Shown piece after piece: positions 1 to 12,049 of a stretch of 64,000 nt of DNA. Under the pieces are notes generated by a model, which ran no database searches, had not been told where the DNA came from, and saw only the letters and a program-made list of their open reading frames with translations. The DNA comes from Globodera rostochiensis. Lineage: Eukaryota; Nematoda; Chromadorea; Rhabditida; Heteroderidae. The stretch lies in assembly GCA_018350325.1 (NCBI GenBank), contig JAEVLN010000043.1, positions 1 to 64,000 on the forward strand, given 5' to 3'. How positions within the stretch are numbered: the first letter of the stretch is position 1; each line of letters opens with the position of its first letter. The position numbers and the translations under genes were made by a program.

Positions 1-149
1 CTTTTGTCAAATTTACCCAGTGGAAAAGGTGATAAAAATGGATTTGATTAAATGAGGTGGGGGTTTATTAGAGGATGGGGGATTAATAGAGCGTGGCGGA
101 TTAAAAAAGGATTTACGGTATACTACCTCCTAATTTTCAGTGTACTTAC

Positions 150-3100
150 AAAGAGGGCCGCCGAATCCGGCTACAAGAGCTTGCTCTCCCATTCGTTCAT
201 CGTGTGCTGTTTGTAACATGCATATCGGAACGACCTTGTCCGCGCTTCGCGATAAAACGTGTTTCAACTAAAATTTTACAATTATTATTTTAAACGCTAG
301 GCTTGTTTTTCTGCTAAACCGAACCGGGTTTTAAACAGTTTAAGTTAATTTTGAAATCTGCAAAAATGATTTTTAAATCCTCCAAATGCTTCTATATGTT
401 CTCTCATCCTCAAAAAAGAATAGATAATTAATTTAAGCCTTATATTATTTTAACTGGTTATTAAAAACGGTTTAAAAAATTTGCCTTCCAAAATGGCGCC
501 ATGTCATTTGGGCACAAGTCATTTGGGCACGAGTCATTTGGGCACCGAGTCTTTAGGGTACCGAGTCATTTGGGCACCAATTCCGGATTTTTTTAAAATA
601 ATACATTACGAAATAGGGTAATACTGTTGTTTATGGGCTCCTTGTTTTGGAAAAAGAAATTTTTTTTTCAAAGTCGATAAAAAGTGTTTCTAGGGGTGTA
701 TTCGGGTGGTGTAGAATCCGAATCTGACTTCCGTTTCGATCAAATACGAATCCCGAACCCGAAAGCTCAAAATTTCCCAAAATTGTTCGGATTAGGGTTC
801 GAGGTTCACATTTGGTCGAAACGGAAGTCATATTCGGATTCTACGCCACCCAAATACCCCAAGAAACACTTTTTTATCGACTTTGAAAAAAACGAATTAT
901 TTTTTTTCAAAACAGGGAGCCCATAAACAACAGTATTACCCTATTTCGTAATGTATTATTTTTAAAAAATCCGGAATTGGTGCCCAAATGACTCGGTAAC
1001 CTAAAGACTCGGTGCCCAAATGACTCGTGCCCAAATGACTTGTGCCCAAATGACCGGCTCCGTCCAAAATTGCCTTAATTACAAAACTCGTAGTTGTTGC
1101 CAACATTATGTAAAATTAGTAACTATGCTGTTTAACGGACATTGTCCGATTTGTACGACCGGACCTTCTATCATGCTTGTGTTTCAAAAAATTAACAAAA
1201 TTTTCCTTTGGAATTCTCTTATTTTGAGAATGCCCCCATTTTGACATATTTTTGGGGAACTCCAACCCCGACCAACTTTAAGGACGGCGTAGTCAAAAAC
1301 TCGTAAATGATACTCGTCACTCATGTTGAAGGATTCGGGAACGTGTGCTTTTAGCACCCCAATTATTTGTGCGTCGTTGAGATTGCTTGACCCGTAATGC
1401 ACCCTTATGTTGGAAGTGGCAACGCGTGTATATCTGAATTTTTTTTTTTCTAATTTCCTTCCGGTCAACGCTTCAAACTTGAAATTTGTAAAAAAACAAA
1501 TCAATTGTCGAAAAAAACGGTCGAAAGCAAAAATCCAAAATTGTAAATTTAATTAAATGATTCGGTTTAAATTTTATGAGTTTTGTTAACAGCGATTGAC
1601 AAACTTGTGCGTTTGTTTCCTCATGGAAATTCTTTTGCACGCGTTTAATGTGGCAGTCTCCATATAAAGACAATGGGCATCAGTAAGAACATGCTGATAC
1701 GAAATCAGAACTCCGGTGCAGTGAGTATCCAAGTATCCGGATTTCGTGCATTTGATACTAAAATTAGAAAACAACGAATTTTATTTATCATATTTCTGAA
1801 AATTAATTTTTAATCCATATAATTTTAATTGCATTTTAATCAGTGAAAATTAAGTTGACCAAATTATTTTTAACTTTCATTTTACTTTTATTATTAATTT
1901 ATATATATTTTAGTTAAAAGTTATGCTCTTTCCTTATTCGAATAAATACAATCCACGGGTAGGCATTGTCTGGAACAAAATATCCGCCGAAGGTCTGAAA
2001 ACAATGTATTTATATGTACATATATTAACAATAAATTGTGAGTCTAAAGTGAACTGACCCGCATTGTGTCAGAGACGATCAGATCCTTGTCTGCTTGGCC
2101 ACAAAGGTCGGCACATGACAAATCATCGCTTCGAGTAAAGCGACTGGACTGCATCTCAATGGGCGTTGTTTCCGTATTTTTAACGTGTTCTGCCATTTCC
2201 GGTAATGATGCATTTGCTTGGTCCTTCCTAACAGCGAACAAAATACAATTTATTAAAAGACTCATTTTTTTAATCAGCAGGAACGGGATTTGGAACTAAC
2301 CCAGATTTTAATTGGCTTTGTAAATGAATTCATTTGTTTAACAACTCCCAAAAAATTCCATTTATGACGGAACTGGATTCTTTTGAGTGTAATAAGTCAC
2401 GCTGAGATCGAGGAAAACTATGGGTCTCTTTTCACATTTCCCAATTCGAATTTAAGGCACATTTACTTGAAATTTGTTGAATAATTTACTTGTAATACGC
2501 TTCTGTGTTCAACAAAGAAATCGTTACGCGTTCGATGTTGTCAATGGAATATTTTTGGTCGATGTGTGCATCTGCGTGTTGGACGCTTCTAAAGCTGCTT
2601 CGGAATGAAGCCAAAACTGCATAAATAAAATGAATTATGAATAGCAGAGCCTGCGCTCATTTCAATGCTTACTAATTAAACAATGGACAATAATCAAAAT
2701 ATTTTTTTTTACTTTTTTAATCTTTTTTGGTTTGCTGGTTTAAATTAACAATTTAACACTCACACATTTTTTTTTGCTCTTGTTTTTGTAATCTCATTTC
2801 GTTGGACCCGAAAATCGAAATGAACTCATGAATAGGTAAAGCGCTTCGTGCTGCTGTCACCTCCGCACATTCGTTTTGAGAATCATAGTCAAGGCGCAAA
2901 TCTTCGACACCGATTCCAAGAAACCCAGAATCCATGATCAATTCAACCTATTTCATAAAATTAAACAAAATTTAAAACATAAAAATATAATCAACTCTAG
3001 CTAAAATGGGACCGGATTTCCAAATTTCAGTTCAATCTGACCCGCTCAAAAATCCAGGTAGTCCATGTTTTTCTAAAATCGCCCGCAACAGTTACCGGAC

Positions 3101-6100
3101 CTGATCCGGTCCGACCTCTAATTTTTATCAATATTTCATATTATTTTATTCTTCTTTTAAATTAATTTAAAGATATTTAGCTGATGACATATTAAGTAGT
3201 TCCCAACACCTTGCTAAGAAGACTTGAATGAAATGGCATATTGAATGGGATGAGTGATGTTTCATTTAGCATGTAAATTGAAAGTGCGTCCCTGTCATAA
3301 AACACTGTCTGTGTGCGAAGCGCCTGGCAAATCTAAAAATTCATTATCATCGACCAGTCAATGCTGAAATTTCATTTTCAGTCAATCCCCCCCCCCCCCC
3401 CCCCCCCTCTGATTACTTTGTAAATTTCAGTCTTAGCAATTTAAACACTCTTCCCAGATTCAATCACCAGAGATGCAACCAGATTCCGGACATTTTTGGG
3501 TCCGGCATGCCGGATTCCGGATTTTTGGCAAAAAATTCGGAATTATTTGGAAATCCAAAAGTTAGCGGATTTTTCGTTTTAAATTTTTAGTGTTTTCTGA
3601 TTATTATTTGCAAAATATTTTCAAATTTTTAGCATTTTGGCGACCGCACAAAATATTAAAGAAAATGTCACACAAATGTGGCATGTTCCTGGTGGTGCTC
3701 TTTCGGTTGCGGGAGCGGAAAACGGACAGATCCCTCCCCTCCCCACCCTTACCCCTACCCCCCCCCCTTCCTACCCAAATAGCTACGCCCTCTGACCTGA
3801 TGACTCGTCAACAGTATCGGTTGCATTGGAGGAAAACTTCCGTTGAACAATGGGTATTGCACTCCGATTGAAAGACCAAGAATTGTTTTATGCAAAATTC
3901 CATATCCTGCCAGCTTGTCTGTAAGCACAATTCGAATATACAATTAAAAAACAAATATTTAACGAAAATAATTAATATAAACAATTTAAAAATTAGGAAC
4001 AAAACAAAAATTACGAATAAAATAAAGTTATTATGTATATTTGAACAAATGTGGTGTGATATCAATCGGCAAAATTGATATGCCAATTCTACCTAGCGGT
4101 GGGAGAAGTTGATCAGTCGCTTTTCAGAACAACTGACTGAGTGAGGACCGTCCGCATAAAGCCTAACTATAAGGGAGTCAGGACTCCTGACTCAGGAGTG
4201 TTGGCTCCATCAGTTTTTTCAAAAAATGAGAAGGATTCTGAGCGAAAATCTAAGGCTCTAAAATCCTGTCCCCAATGAGAATCAACTAGTTCAATACTAT
4301 CAATGATCAACCTCGCCCACCCCCAGCTTGCATTGCACCTCAAGTACCATCGCTTTGATGCCCCCATTTGTCAAATATAATCTTTATTTGAAATACTCCT
4401 ACCAGTTTGGTACACAATTGAGTTCATTGGGTCGACACCTTCCGATACGAACAATGGGTCCAGATGGAGTTTGGCTTCAGACTTAGTGCGCAAATAAGCC
4501 TGAAATAGTAAAAACTTGGTCAATTGTTTTCTAGGGGATGAAAATCCCGGTTTTGAAGACTTTAAAATGGGGGTTTAACATTTTCATTTTTAAATATTGA
4601 CAAATTTGGTGTCCATTATAAAGGATTTTTAATTATCATATTTTATGAATATTTTGTTTACCGAGAAGTGAAATTGACGAAGGTTCAAATAAAAAACGTC
4701 GAAAAGCCGAAGGAAATCGAGAAACCGTTGGGAGTGGCCGATTACAGTCGGTGAAAAGTTTGTTTCAATTGAAATGGCAAAAATTGGAAAAGTGTGCTGT
4801 AACAGCCGCCAAACTTCATGAATCCAGTCATAAAGTCCGTAATTTTTGTAGCACCATTTTGCACAGGCGGTAAAGGTTTCGTCGAAAAAGATTCCAGAAA
4901 ACAACGGGCCTTTGTTATCTGTGTTAATTGACCAAATCGTTACAAATATATTAATAGTTTTTTAAATTAGGAAATTTGGTAAAAAAAGTACATTAAATCT
5001 TTTATAAAGAAGTCTTTTTTACATATACATAATATTTTATTTTAAAAACCTAATTTTGATCAAAGCATTGTGTTAAATAAATGCCAATGTTGTCACTTTT
5101 TAAGAACTACCGACTGTTTCGTATGTTTGGCCTTTTTTAACAAAACAAATGCGATGCGTTCAAATAACTCGCACCTGAAAACTTATTTACTGACTGCATC
5201 CGTCTTAGTGCCGCAATGGTTTCTTGAAGAAAATGTGTGCCTCTTTCATTGTGAAACACGGACGGTAAGTTGTGTACCGAAGCAGGGTCTCTCTCAAGTC
5301 CGAGCAACAGTTTGGTGCCGTTTTCTGCGGCGAGTCTGAAAGTTATGCCGAATTTATTTTACTGGTTTCACAAAAAAATTTAGAAAAAGTACGCTCGGGC
5401 TTATCAGGTGCTGAATTCCGAATCTCAAAAAATGGCCGGAATCCGGTTACATCCCTGATCTGGTAATTTTGAAAAAGCGCCTGATACTGTAGGCACATTC
5501 ATTTTTGAATGTAAGGGTAAGGGCCGTCTATAGAGAGTACTGTAGGCACATTCATTTTTGAATGTAAAGGTAAGGGCCGTCTATAGAGAGTACTGTAGGC
5601 ACATTCATTTTTGAATGTAAGTGCTTCGAAGGATAGAATTAACTAAACGTTCTGACACCCACAGAAAACCCTGTGGAATTTTTTTTCAAGAAATATTTTC
5701 GTTAGCGTATAAACAAACGCACCTCTGCACATTTTCGTTCAATAAAACGGCAAAAGGGGAATCTGCCCGGTTTTTACCAAAGCCATGGCGATACAGTTTT
5801 GCGACCTTTTTCAGCACAAGGTATTTGCAGCCAACATTGGCCGTTGCATTCATCAGCTGGTCGTCAAAATTCTAAAGTATTTTTAATTTTTCATTTTGCC
5901 TAATTCCATTTCCCCCCATCCCCACCCAAAAAAAGATACTTAAACAAATTTAAAAACTTTTTTCTAACACTAACTTTGATAGTATATAGAATTAGCTGCT
6001 AAGAAAACTATATAGAGTTTTTCACAATTTTTGGAGTTTTGGTGCCAAAGGGAACGAATCGTCGGGATTCATGCTCATATCACTCACATCTACTTCCTCT

Positions 6101-6192
6101 ATAAAGCAGAACATGTTGAGTTCGCCCAGACTTGGGCGTAAACAGCATATCGACGATAAAAGTAAATAAAAGAACAATGGCGGCGCACTCAT
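150..6192 (-). CDS. Secreted GH18-like (degenerate) + trypsin-like S1 fusion, 14 exons, 3' partial
   Basis: Exons (minus order): 6192-6088, 5871-5723, 5335-5175, 4918-4662, 4499-4403, 3918-3797, 3332-3210, 2947-2764, 2616-2490, 2227-2059, 1994-1927, 1757-1605, 1433-1277, 267-150. All junctions keep phase, giving about 663 codons; the frame continues past the left edge. The start ATG opens a signal peptide (MSAPPLFFYLLLSSICC). Residues about 40-370 read as a GH18 barrel: a KTILGLSIG strand, then ICQAL, then ALSIYMLN, ending FLGIGVEDLRLDYD...C. The catalytic DxxDxDxE strand is degenerate (FSGIFFDETFTA), so chitinase activity is unlikely. From about residue 470 an S1 domain follows: TFGGYF...YPWIVFI, LTDAHC (catalytic His), FDYAVLK (catalytic Asp), VVPICML, VAGFGG. 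The Ser exon would lie outside the window. The exon at 1994-1927 needs a GC donor. One gene rather than two is inferred from unbroken phase and the absence of a stop between the domains. Confidence is high for each domain and moderate for the fusion. Confidence -1.
495..1061. mobile_element. Foldback (Mutator-like) MITE A
   Basis: The two halves are near-perfect inverted repeats meeting near 775. Each end carries several tandem copies of a 13-mer, GTCATTTGGGCAC on the left and its complement on the right. The flanks are TTCCAAAAT and GTCCAAAAT, a 9-bp target duplication with one mismatch, as for Mutator-like elements. It lies in the intron between the Asp exon and the next S1 exon of the GH18/S1 gene. 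No coding capacity is seen. Confidence -1.
5010..5105. repeat. Dispersed repeat copy 1 (second copy at 11580-11675)
   Basis: About 95 bp ending near ...GTTAAATAAATGCCAAT(G/T)TTG is almost identical to 11580-11675. Here it falls in the intron just 3' of exon 3 of the GH18/S1 gene; at 11.6 kb it leads directly into the duplicated polyQ segment. Type unknown. Confidence -1.
5485..5620. repeat. Tandem repeat, about 57 bp x 2.4
   Basis: Three copies of a unit beginning CTGTAGGCACATTCATTTTT are separated by AAGGGCCGTCTATAGAGAG. The array sits in an intron of the GH18/S1 gene between exons 2 and 3. Each unit contains a small palindrome (ATTCATTTTTGAAT). Confidence -1.
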
Positions 6193-8341
6193 TGCGCTAA
6201 AATAAAAAATGAGTAAAATTATTTATTAAATCAGAGGCAAATTTTTTCACTTAGTTTTTTAGCATAAATTTAGGGTTGACCAAAAGCTTATAGCATCTAC
6301 AGAGCGGTGCTTTCGAATGATACCAAGTTTGTTTGTAGCTAAAAAAAAAGTCTATAACGTCTCAAACTTGTCAACACCAACTCTCATGCAGATTTACTCA
6401 AGCTGTAAAAATATGTTCACACTCCGAAGACCCCAAAATACACTAAAACCGGGGGTAATTTGAGAATAAAAAATCCCTGAGGGCTTGGGGAAAAATTCTG
6501 CAAAAAAGCGTCATGAGTCATGAGCCCACAAAATTCTCTACAAAATCGCCCTTTGACTCTAAGCTCTCCGACTTTCCACTACAGTGCTGGTGTGAGGGAG
6601 GCGACATGCATTGTTCGTGTAAGAAACATTTTTATTTTAGCCCAATGTTACTGGCACACTCAATCGCTTGCTGAATTCGATTGGTTCATTTTGAATAAGC
6701 AAATAGAAAATTCTGGTCAACGGGAATGATTGTTTGTACAGCATTCGATAAGGATTGGGCTGAGAGGCGAGAAGACGTGGTCAACTTGTCAACAACATTT
6801 TACGATAAATCGTAATGGAAAAGCGTCAATCACTTGCATACGTGGGAAAGAAAGTCTTAATGGATATGATTGAGATCGGCGACTGCAAGATAAGCGATCG
6901 GAAACGTTTGGACATTGTGAGAAAGCCATCAGTGGACCGTTACCGGCGATTGATATGAGTAGAGACTGAAACATTTACCACAATCGAATTCAGCGATCAA
7001 TGAAAACCTTTTTTCTTGGGGCTTTTTCCATTTTCTCCGAAATAATGATCAGCTGACCCTCCGTTCCTGTCCAAAACGCTCTTTGATTCTTCGTCTTCAC
7101 TTTATTTTATTTTTTGTCCCGGGACCAATGTTTCTTCGCGTCTTTCCTGGAAATTTCCCGACCCTTTTCTCCCAAATACTAATTAATTAATTTGAGAGCA
7201 ACAATTTCCCAATTCCACAGAATGGGCGCCGGCGGTGGAAAGGGTGGAAGGGGGTGTAAACAATTTTCGAATCGTTTCGTAATGATGGGGGAACTTGGTT
7301 TGGAAGTCTTTTTGGGGAAAAAAGACAAAGGCGATCCGGCAAATCCTTTTATTCTTCAATCTCCGCCAAAATTTAGCCGAACGAACTGACTCCGATCACC
7401 AAAATTCCAATCTTATAAACGGACATAGCGGAGGGATTTGGCCCACAACAACTCTTCGAGGAAGAGCAAGAAACATGATGGAACGGATTGGAGAAAAGCC
7501 GTTAGGGGGGAAAGAGAGAAAAGGCAGAAGAGTGGCGAGAGTGAGGAGGAATAGCGTTGTCGATTGGCTGATCAGGCCAGCCGTCTCTCTCTATTTCTCT
7601 GATCCATGACATCCCGTTTTGCCTTCTATTTTCTACTTTTTCACGTTTTGACTTTTTGTTTTGTCAATTTGACCCGGACGTTTCGGCCCCAAGGAAATGC
7701 CTATCATGGTTTCATCGAAAGAAAAATTTTCGAAATCGGAATTTTTTATTTTGGTTTTCAAAAAAGCTCTGAAATTATAGGAAATGTTTCGACGTAGCCC
7801 TGATGCATATAAAGAAAAATCATCATCATTTTCACATATTACGTACTTTTTACATCTTTAAGTTAGGCCTAAGCTTAAGCTTAGGTTGGCTTATGCCTAG
7901 GCCTAATAAGGAATCCAGCCCTTTTTGAATGATTCGAGGCCAAAATTGATTTTTGAATTTCGAAAAAGTGTTCGAATTTGTGCCTGGGCTTGAATTTGAA
8001 CAATCGGATTTTACCCGTCAAAAATTTTGGAATTAATTCTTGGGCGTCTAGTAATTAACAATGTACCCCTAAATTTCTTGCAATTTTCAGATTATATTAT
8101 TAATTTTGTTATGTTTTAGTTCATCTGAAAAAAAGCCGAAACGTCACGGGGCGAAACGACCCCCACTCGAAAAAAGCGAATAACGAAACTAAAAAACAAA
8201 GCGCAATTAGGTATATGCCACACACAATTTTTTGTTTTGTAAATTTGTATTCAAAACAATACACACAATTAATTAACCATATGTTTTAAAACGCGGATGA
8301 TTCGATCGGAACAAACAAATAAAAAATAAAAGAGGACTTTT
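6193..8341. other. Intergenic, mostly without recognisable genes
   Basis: AT-rich spacer upstream of the GH18/S1 start codon, so it should contain that gene's promoter; no defined element was recognised. It includes a possible 47-residue ORF at 6814-6957, a GC-richer stretch at 7200-7600 with open frames of no recognisable family, and a short inverted repeat made of TTAGGCCTAAGC / GGCTTAGGC at about 7862-7910 that recurs near 14790 and 53440. Confidence -1.
6814..6957 (+). CDS. Possible small ORF, 47 residues
   Basis: Open from ATG to TGA, beginning MEKRQSLAYVGKKVLMDM and continuing with basic/acidic composition to a TGA at 6955. The composition looks protein-like and the base content is richer in GC than its surroundings. 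No homology is recognised and no flanking splice sites were established. It could be an exon of an unrecognised gene or chance. Confidence -1.
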
Positions 8342-8680
8342 TCACTCCTTTTCCTTTCGTTTTCGTTTGCTCTTTTTCTCCTTTTTGTGCTTTCTCCTCC
8401 TCTTGCCACCGCCGCCTCCACGTTCATCGTCTTCTGTTGCCTCCGTCGCTGTCCCACCACTTTGATGCCGTCGTTTGTGGCTCCTCTCCCTTTTGCCCCT
8501 CTTTTTCCTGCCATGTCAAAATGAGGGACGGTGTGAAATGATGAAAAAGATACAAAACACTATTCCGTCAATTTTAGAAATATAAATTTCATTGAAACGC
8601 TGTTTAACCATGCCCAAATTTGTCAAAAGGCTTACTTTTCCTTCTCTTCAGCGTCTCCCTTTCCATTCTTTTTGGAAATG
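8342..8680 (-). CDS. Lysine/arginine-rich C-terminal exons, 5' end unknown
   Basis: Two exons in phase: about 8667-8635 (NGKGDAEEKEK, donor GTAAGC) and 8513-8342, which begins KKRGKRERSHKRRH, passes a TEATEDDERGGGGG stretch and ends in KKEKKSKRKRKEKE before TGA. Such basic tails are typical of nucleolar or RNA-binding proteins, but no domain is visible. The upstream exons were not found; the duplicated polyQ segment starts about 80 bp away and may have interrupted the gene. Confidence -1.
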
Positions 8681-8751
8681 TAAAGAAATTATTTTTTCAT
8701 TTTTCCAAGCGTCCAATTTAAGGGTGCGAGAAAATTCCATCCCAAACTCAT

Positions 8752-9045
8752 GAGTATGATCAATTTATGGACATTGTCTGATCAAAATAAGTTCCAGGCT
8801 TCTCCGTTTTATAGACCAGCAGATCACATTGCAAATTTTATATTTTGTTCAAATTCATTAGGCGCTGGTGCAGTAGTTCAACAACAGCAACAACAACAAC
8901 AGGGATCACGCGGCGTGAGCAGCGGCGGTGTGGTGCGGCGACGGAGCTGGCGAGTCCACTACACACGCCCAAAGAAGAACAAGTCGTTTGAGTACGAGAC
9001 CAGCACCGGCAGCGCTTATGAGGTGTTCGATTTGCCCTGCTTCTT
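8752..9045 (+). repeat. Direct duplication, copy 1 (polyQ exon block)
   Basis: About 290 bp is nearly identical to 11717-12010, including the AT-rich lead-in (ATCAATTTATGGACATTGTC), the CAA/CAG run and the basic-rich exon. Differences are a few substitutions and one 3-bp indel next to the donor (GAG-GTG against GAG-GTGGTG). Confidence -1.
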
Positions 9046-9604
9046 TGTTTGTTGGTTCTGTTTTGGGAGATGGAAGCGTTGGGGGGCCATCATGATCTTG
9101 GGACTTGGCGAGTTCGAACATTGTTCCGATTTCTGTTTGGAGCTAGGCTCGTCGTCTTTCTTAATTAGAGTGACCGAGACGAGACTTTCATCGAGATTCT
9201 CGAGCCGTTATCGAGCATAAAGTCCCCCGGGTCTGGTTTAAATGTTCAGGATAGTGTCATGAATTAATTGTCCCTTTTTTGTACCACAGGAAGTGGCGCC
9301 CTCCTCACATTCGACGCCGCTTTGCCAAAGTCAGCCGGGCAGTCTCATTTTTGCGCGTCGACGGCGCAGCTCCAACGGCGGTGGCGGTGGTGGCACAGGC
9401 GGCGACTTGGACATGGCAGCAGTCGCCGTGCCGTCGTCGGCATCTTCCATTGTCGTCACATCAGCCGCCGTTGCTGCCACAACATCGACGAGGACAGCAG
9501 CCGGCACTGTGCTGGTGCGCCGGAGGTCGAGCAACAACGGCGGCGGCGGCACAAATGCCAAAGCCAAAATGCCCGTGCAGTCGAGGAGAAGCACGCAAAT
9601 TTGA
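8873..9604 (+). CDS. PolyQ / basic / glycine-rich protein fragment, two exons
   Basis: Exon 8873-9022 encodes VVQQQQQQQQ, then RRRSWRVHYTRPKKNKSFEY and TSTGSAYE; exon 9290-9604 continues in phase (EVAPSSHSTPLC...), with two Gly tracts, Ala/Ser/Thr-rich text and TGA at 9602. The upstream limit is uncertain: the frame stays open leftward to 8750 through AT-rich sequence that looks intronic, and GGTGCAG at 8866-8872 is a plausible acceptor. The family is not recognised. The first exon and its upstream AT-rich block are duplicated at 11.72-12.0 kb. Confidence -1.
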
Positions 9605-10301
9605 CTGAATTCACTCCGTCACATCAAAATTATCATCACATCATCATCATTATTGGCTATTGTGGGGTTGAATGTACCGCCATGCCATTGCGTGGCAGAA
9701 ATTTGCCGTCGATTGGCATCGTTCACAGTGACTTTTCTGATCAGAAAGTGTTAAAACCAAAAATGGAAGCGCAGTTGTGCATGTGCCAGTGCCATCGGGA
9801 GTTTTGGTCCCGATCAACTCTGCTACTTAAAGCTCTTCTTAGCCCTCTGATCAATCATTCTTCTTAACGCTTCCGATCGTTGTGTTTGTCGGCTTCTTCA
9901 AAGAAATGTATTCGGCTTTTGATCCCCGATCGATCAAATTGGGGTTTTTGCGGATAATAATTCCAGGCATTATATATTATTACTTATTATTATATGTTCA
10001 AATGTTTTTGAGTGCGAGAATTTCATCATCAAATGTTCAAAGTCTTTCACATTTTATTCATTCATTCCTTTTGTCTCTTCTCCTCTTAATAACCGTTTTG
10101 CTGATCACTTTTGACTTAACCCAAATTTTAAATTAATTTTTGTTTTTTTAAAAAATAAAAAAGTATATTTGCATATTTTGTTCCATTTAACGATTCCCTC
10201 ACAATTTTGGAGCTCTCCACAATTCTGTTTCCCTCAAAACCCAAGCACAGTTTGTTCGTTCGTTTTAAGCTTTTGCTTACGAAAGATTGTCAACTATAAA
10301 C

Positions 10302-10400
10302 TATAGGGTTGGCACTCCGAACCCCGACATTTTTGGCCCGGCGTTTTTGTCCCCGAACTCCGAAAATTTCAATCAACCCCTCGGGGTGCCAACCTTTCGA
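10302..10400. repeat. Short inverted-repeat element, CTAGGGTTGGCA family
   Basis: Starts ATAGGGTTGGCACTCCGAAC and ends CCTCGGGGTGCCAACC, an imperfect inverted repeat rich in CCCCGA. Related elements are at 36440-36677 and 41052-41221, and probably 62284-62450. Confidence -1.
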
Positions 10401-11716
10401 ATCAATGGCACGTTGTGTGAAAAGAGAGTTTTGTGAAAAAGAGCTCCAAAAAATGTTTTTTCATTGAATTTGCGTCTTTCAAAATGATTCGTTTTTTTTT
10501 GTCGCGTCGCCTCCCATCAATTTTTTTAATGTTTTTTTTCTTCTGAATTCCATTCACAGCCAACCACCGCAAATCATTGCCTAAAATTGTGACCGTTTTC
10601 CATCCCTCCAGCCGCCGTTGCTTCACTTATCGCTATAAAAAGTCCATCGAAAGTTCGTTGTGCATCCATTCGCCCATTTGTCCCCTACTCCATTCTTTGT
10701 TCTCTGTATGGCAATTGTCCATCATAAAAATAAAAAATTTTGACAGTTGCCAACAATTTGGGCATTTTAGGACACTGATCATGAACATAAAAGTGCCAGA
10801 AAATGCTGATCACTTGAGCGTAACCGGGTCGGCCGGCATCATCTAAAACTGAGCGCGCAGTTTCGCGTTTAATGAAGGCACTTTTTTTTATTTCTATTTT
10901 TTTTATTGGACAGCAAAATGCCACACACATTCTGACTGTTGGTAGTCCGTTTCTTTTAGGCCCATTAATTGACGTCTTTAATTTCTTCCACCCATTTTTG
11001 TCGTAAATGCTTATTCTTCTTCGATAAAACAGTATAAAATAAATAATTTGGATGATTCACTTTTTAATAAACAATATATTTGCATAAAATTAAAAAACGA
11101 AAAAAAAAAATTAATTTTTTGCTTTAATGGCGGTACTAAAACAGGAGACAATTCAAACTGCTTAATTTCTTGAGCTTTCGAATGATACCAATCACTTAAT
11201 TCCATAAATAATTGAAAAAATGACATTTAAAATAAATTTATTTCATTAAAATTCGACAAAAAAATGGAATAAATTACTACTTACAAATCAACCCATTTAT
11301 AACCATTCCCCGACTCTGCTTTCACTGGTCGTATCGGCGAATGATTGGACGATTCACAATCAGTGGGAAGGGAATTGTTTCGTCCATTTTCGAAAATAAT
11401 TTATTTTATTCCAAATTTTTCTTTTTAATTAATAATTTTTATATATAATTAAAGATTTAATTTTGTTGATGAACTCTTTTTCTTTTTGCTCGCGCTGTTT
11501 TTGCTCAGTTTCTTTGTGCTTATAAAAACCAATATAATTATTAAATTTGAAGTACATAGGTAAATCTTTTTTAAATTCAAAGAAGTCTTTTTACATATAC
11601 ACAATATTTTATTTTAAAATCTAATTTTGATCAAAGCATTGTGTTAAATAAATGCCAATTTTGTCACTTTTTGGAGGAGGATCAGCAATAAGCGGTGAAG
11701 GTATATCTAAACCTAG

Positions 11717-12010
11717 TATGATCAATTTATGGACATTGTCTGATCAAAATAAGTTTCAGGCTTCTCCGTTTTATAGACCAGCAGATCACATTGCAAATTT
11801 TATATTTTGTTCAAATTTATTAGGCAGTGGTGCAGTAGTTCAACAACAGCAACAACAACAACAGGGATCACGCGGCGTGAGCAGCGGCGGCGTGGTGCGG
11901 CGACGGAGCTGGCGAGTGCACTACACACGCCCAAAGAAGAACAAGTCGTTTGAGTACGAGACCAGCACCGGCAGCGCTTATGAGGTGGTGTTCGATTGGC
12001 CCTGCTTTTT
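11717..12010 (+). repeat. Direct duplication, copy 2 (polyQ exon block)
   Basis: Second copy of the 8752-9045 block. The glutamine run and basic segment remain open, but the second exon of copy 1 is absent downstream; a poly-G run and a GC hairpin repeat follow instead. Probably a pseudo-exon. The open frame extends upstream to ATG at 11652 through dispersed-repeat sequence. Confidence -1.
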
Positions 12011-12049
12011 TATTGTTTGTGGTACTGTTTTGGGAGTGGAAGCGTTGGA

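Noticed and set aside
9331..9594. Long minus-strand frame rich in Pro/Ala/Leu
   Set aside because: Antisense of the Gly/Ser-rich exon at 9290-9604; the plus frame has an acceptor and joins the polyQ exon in phase.
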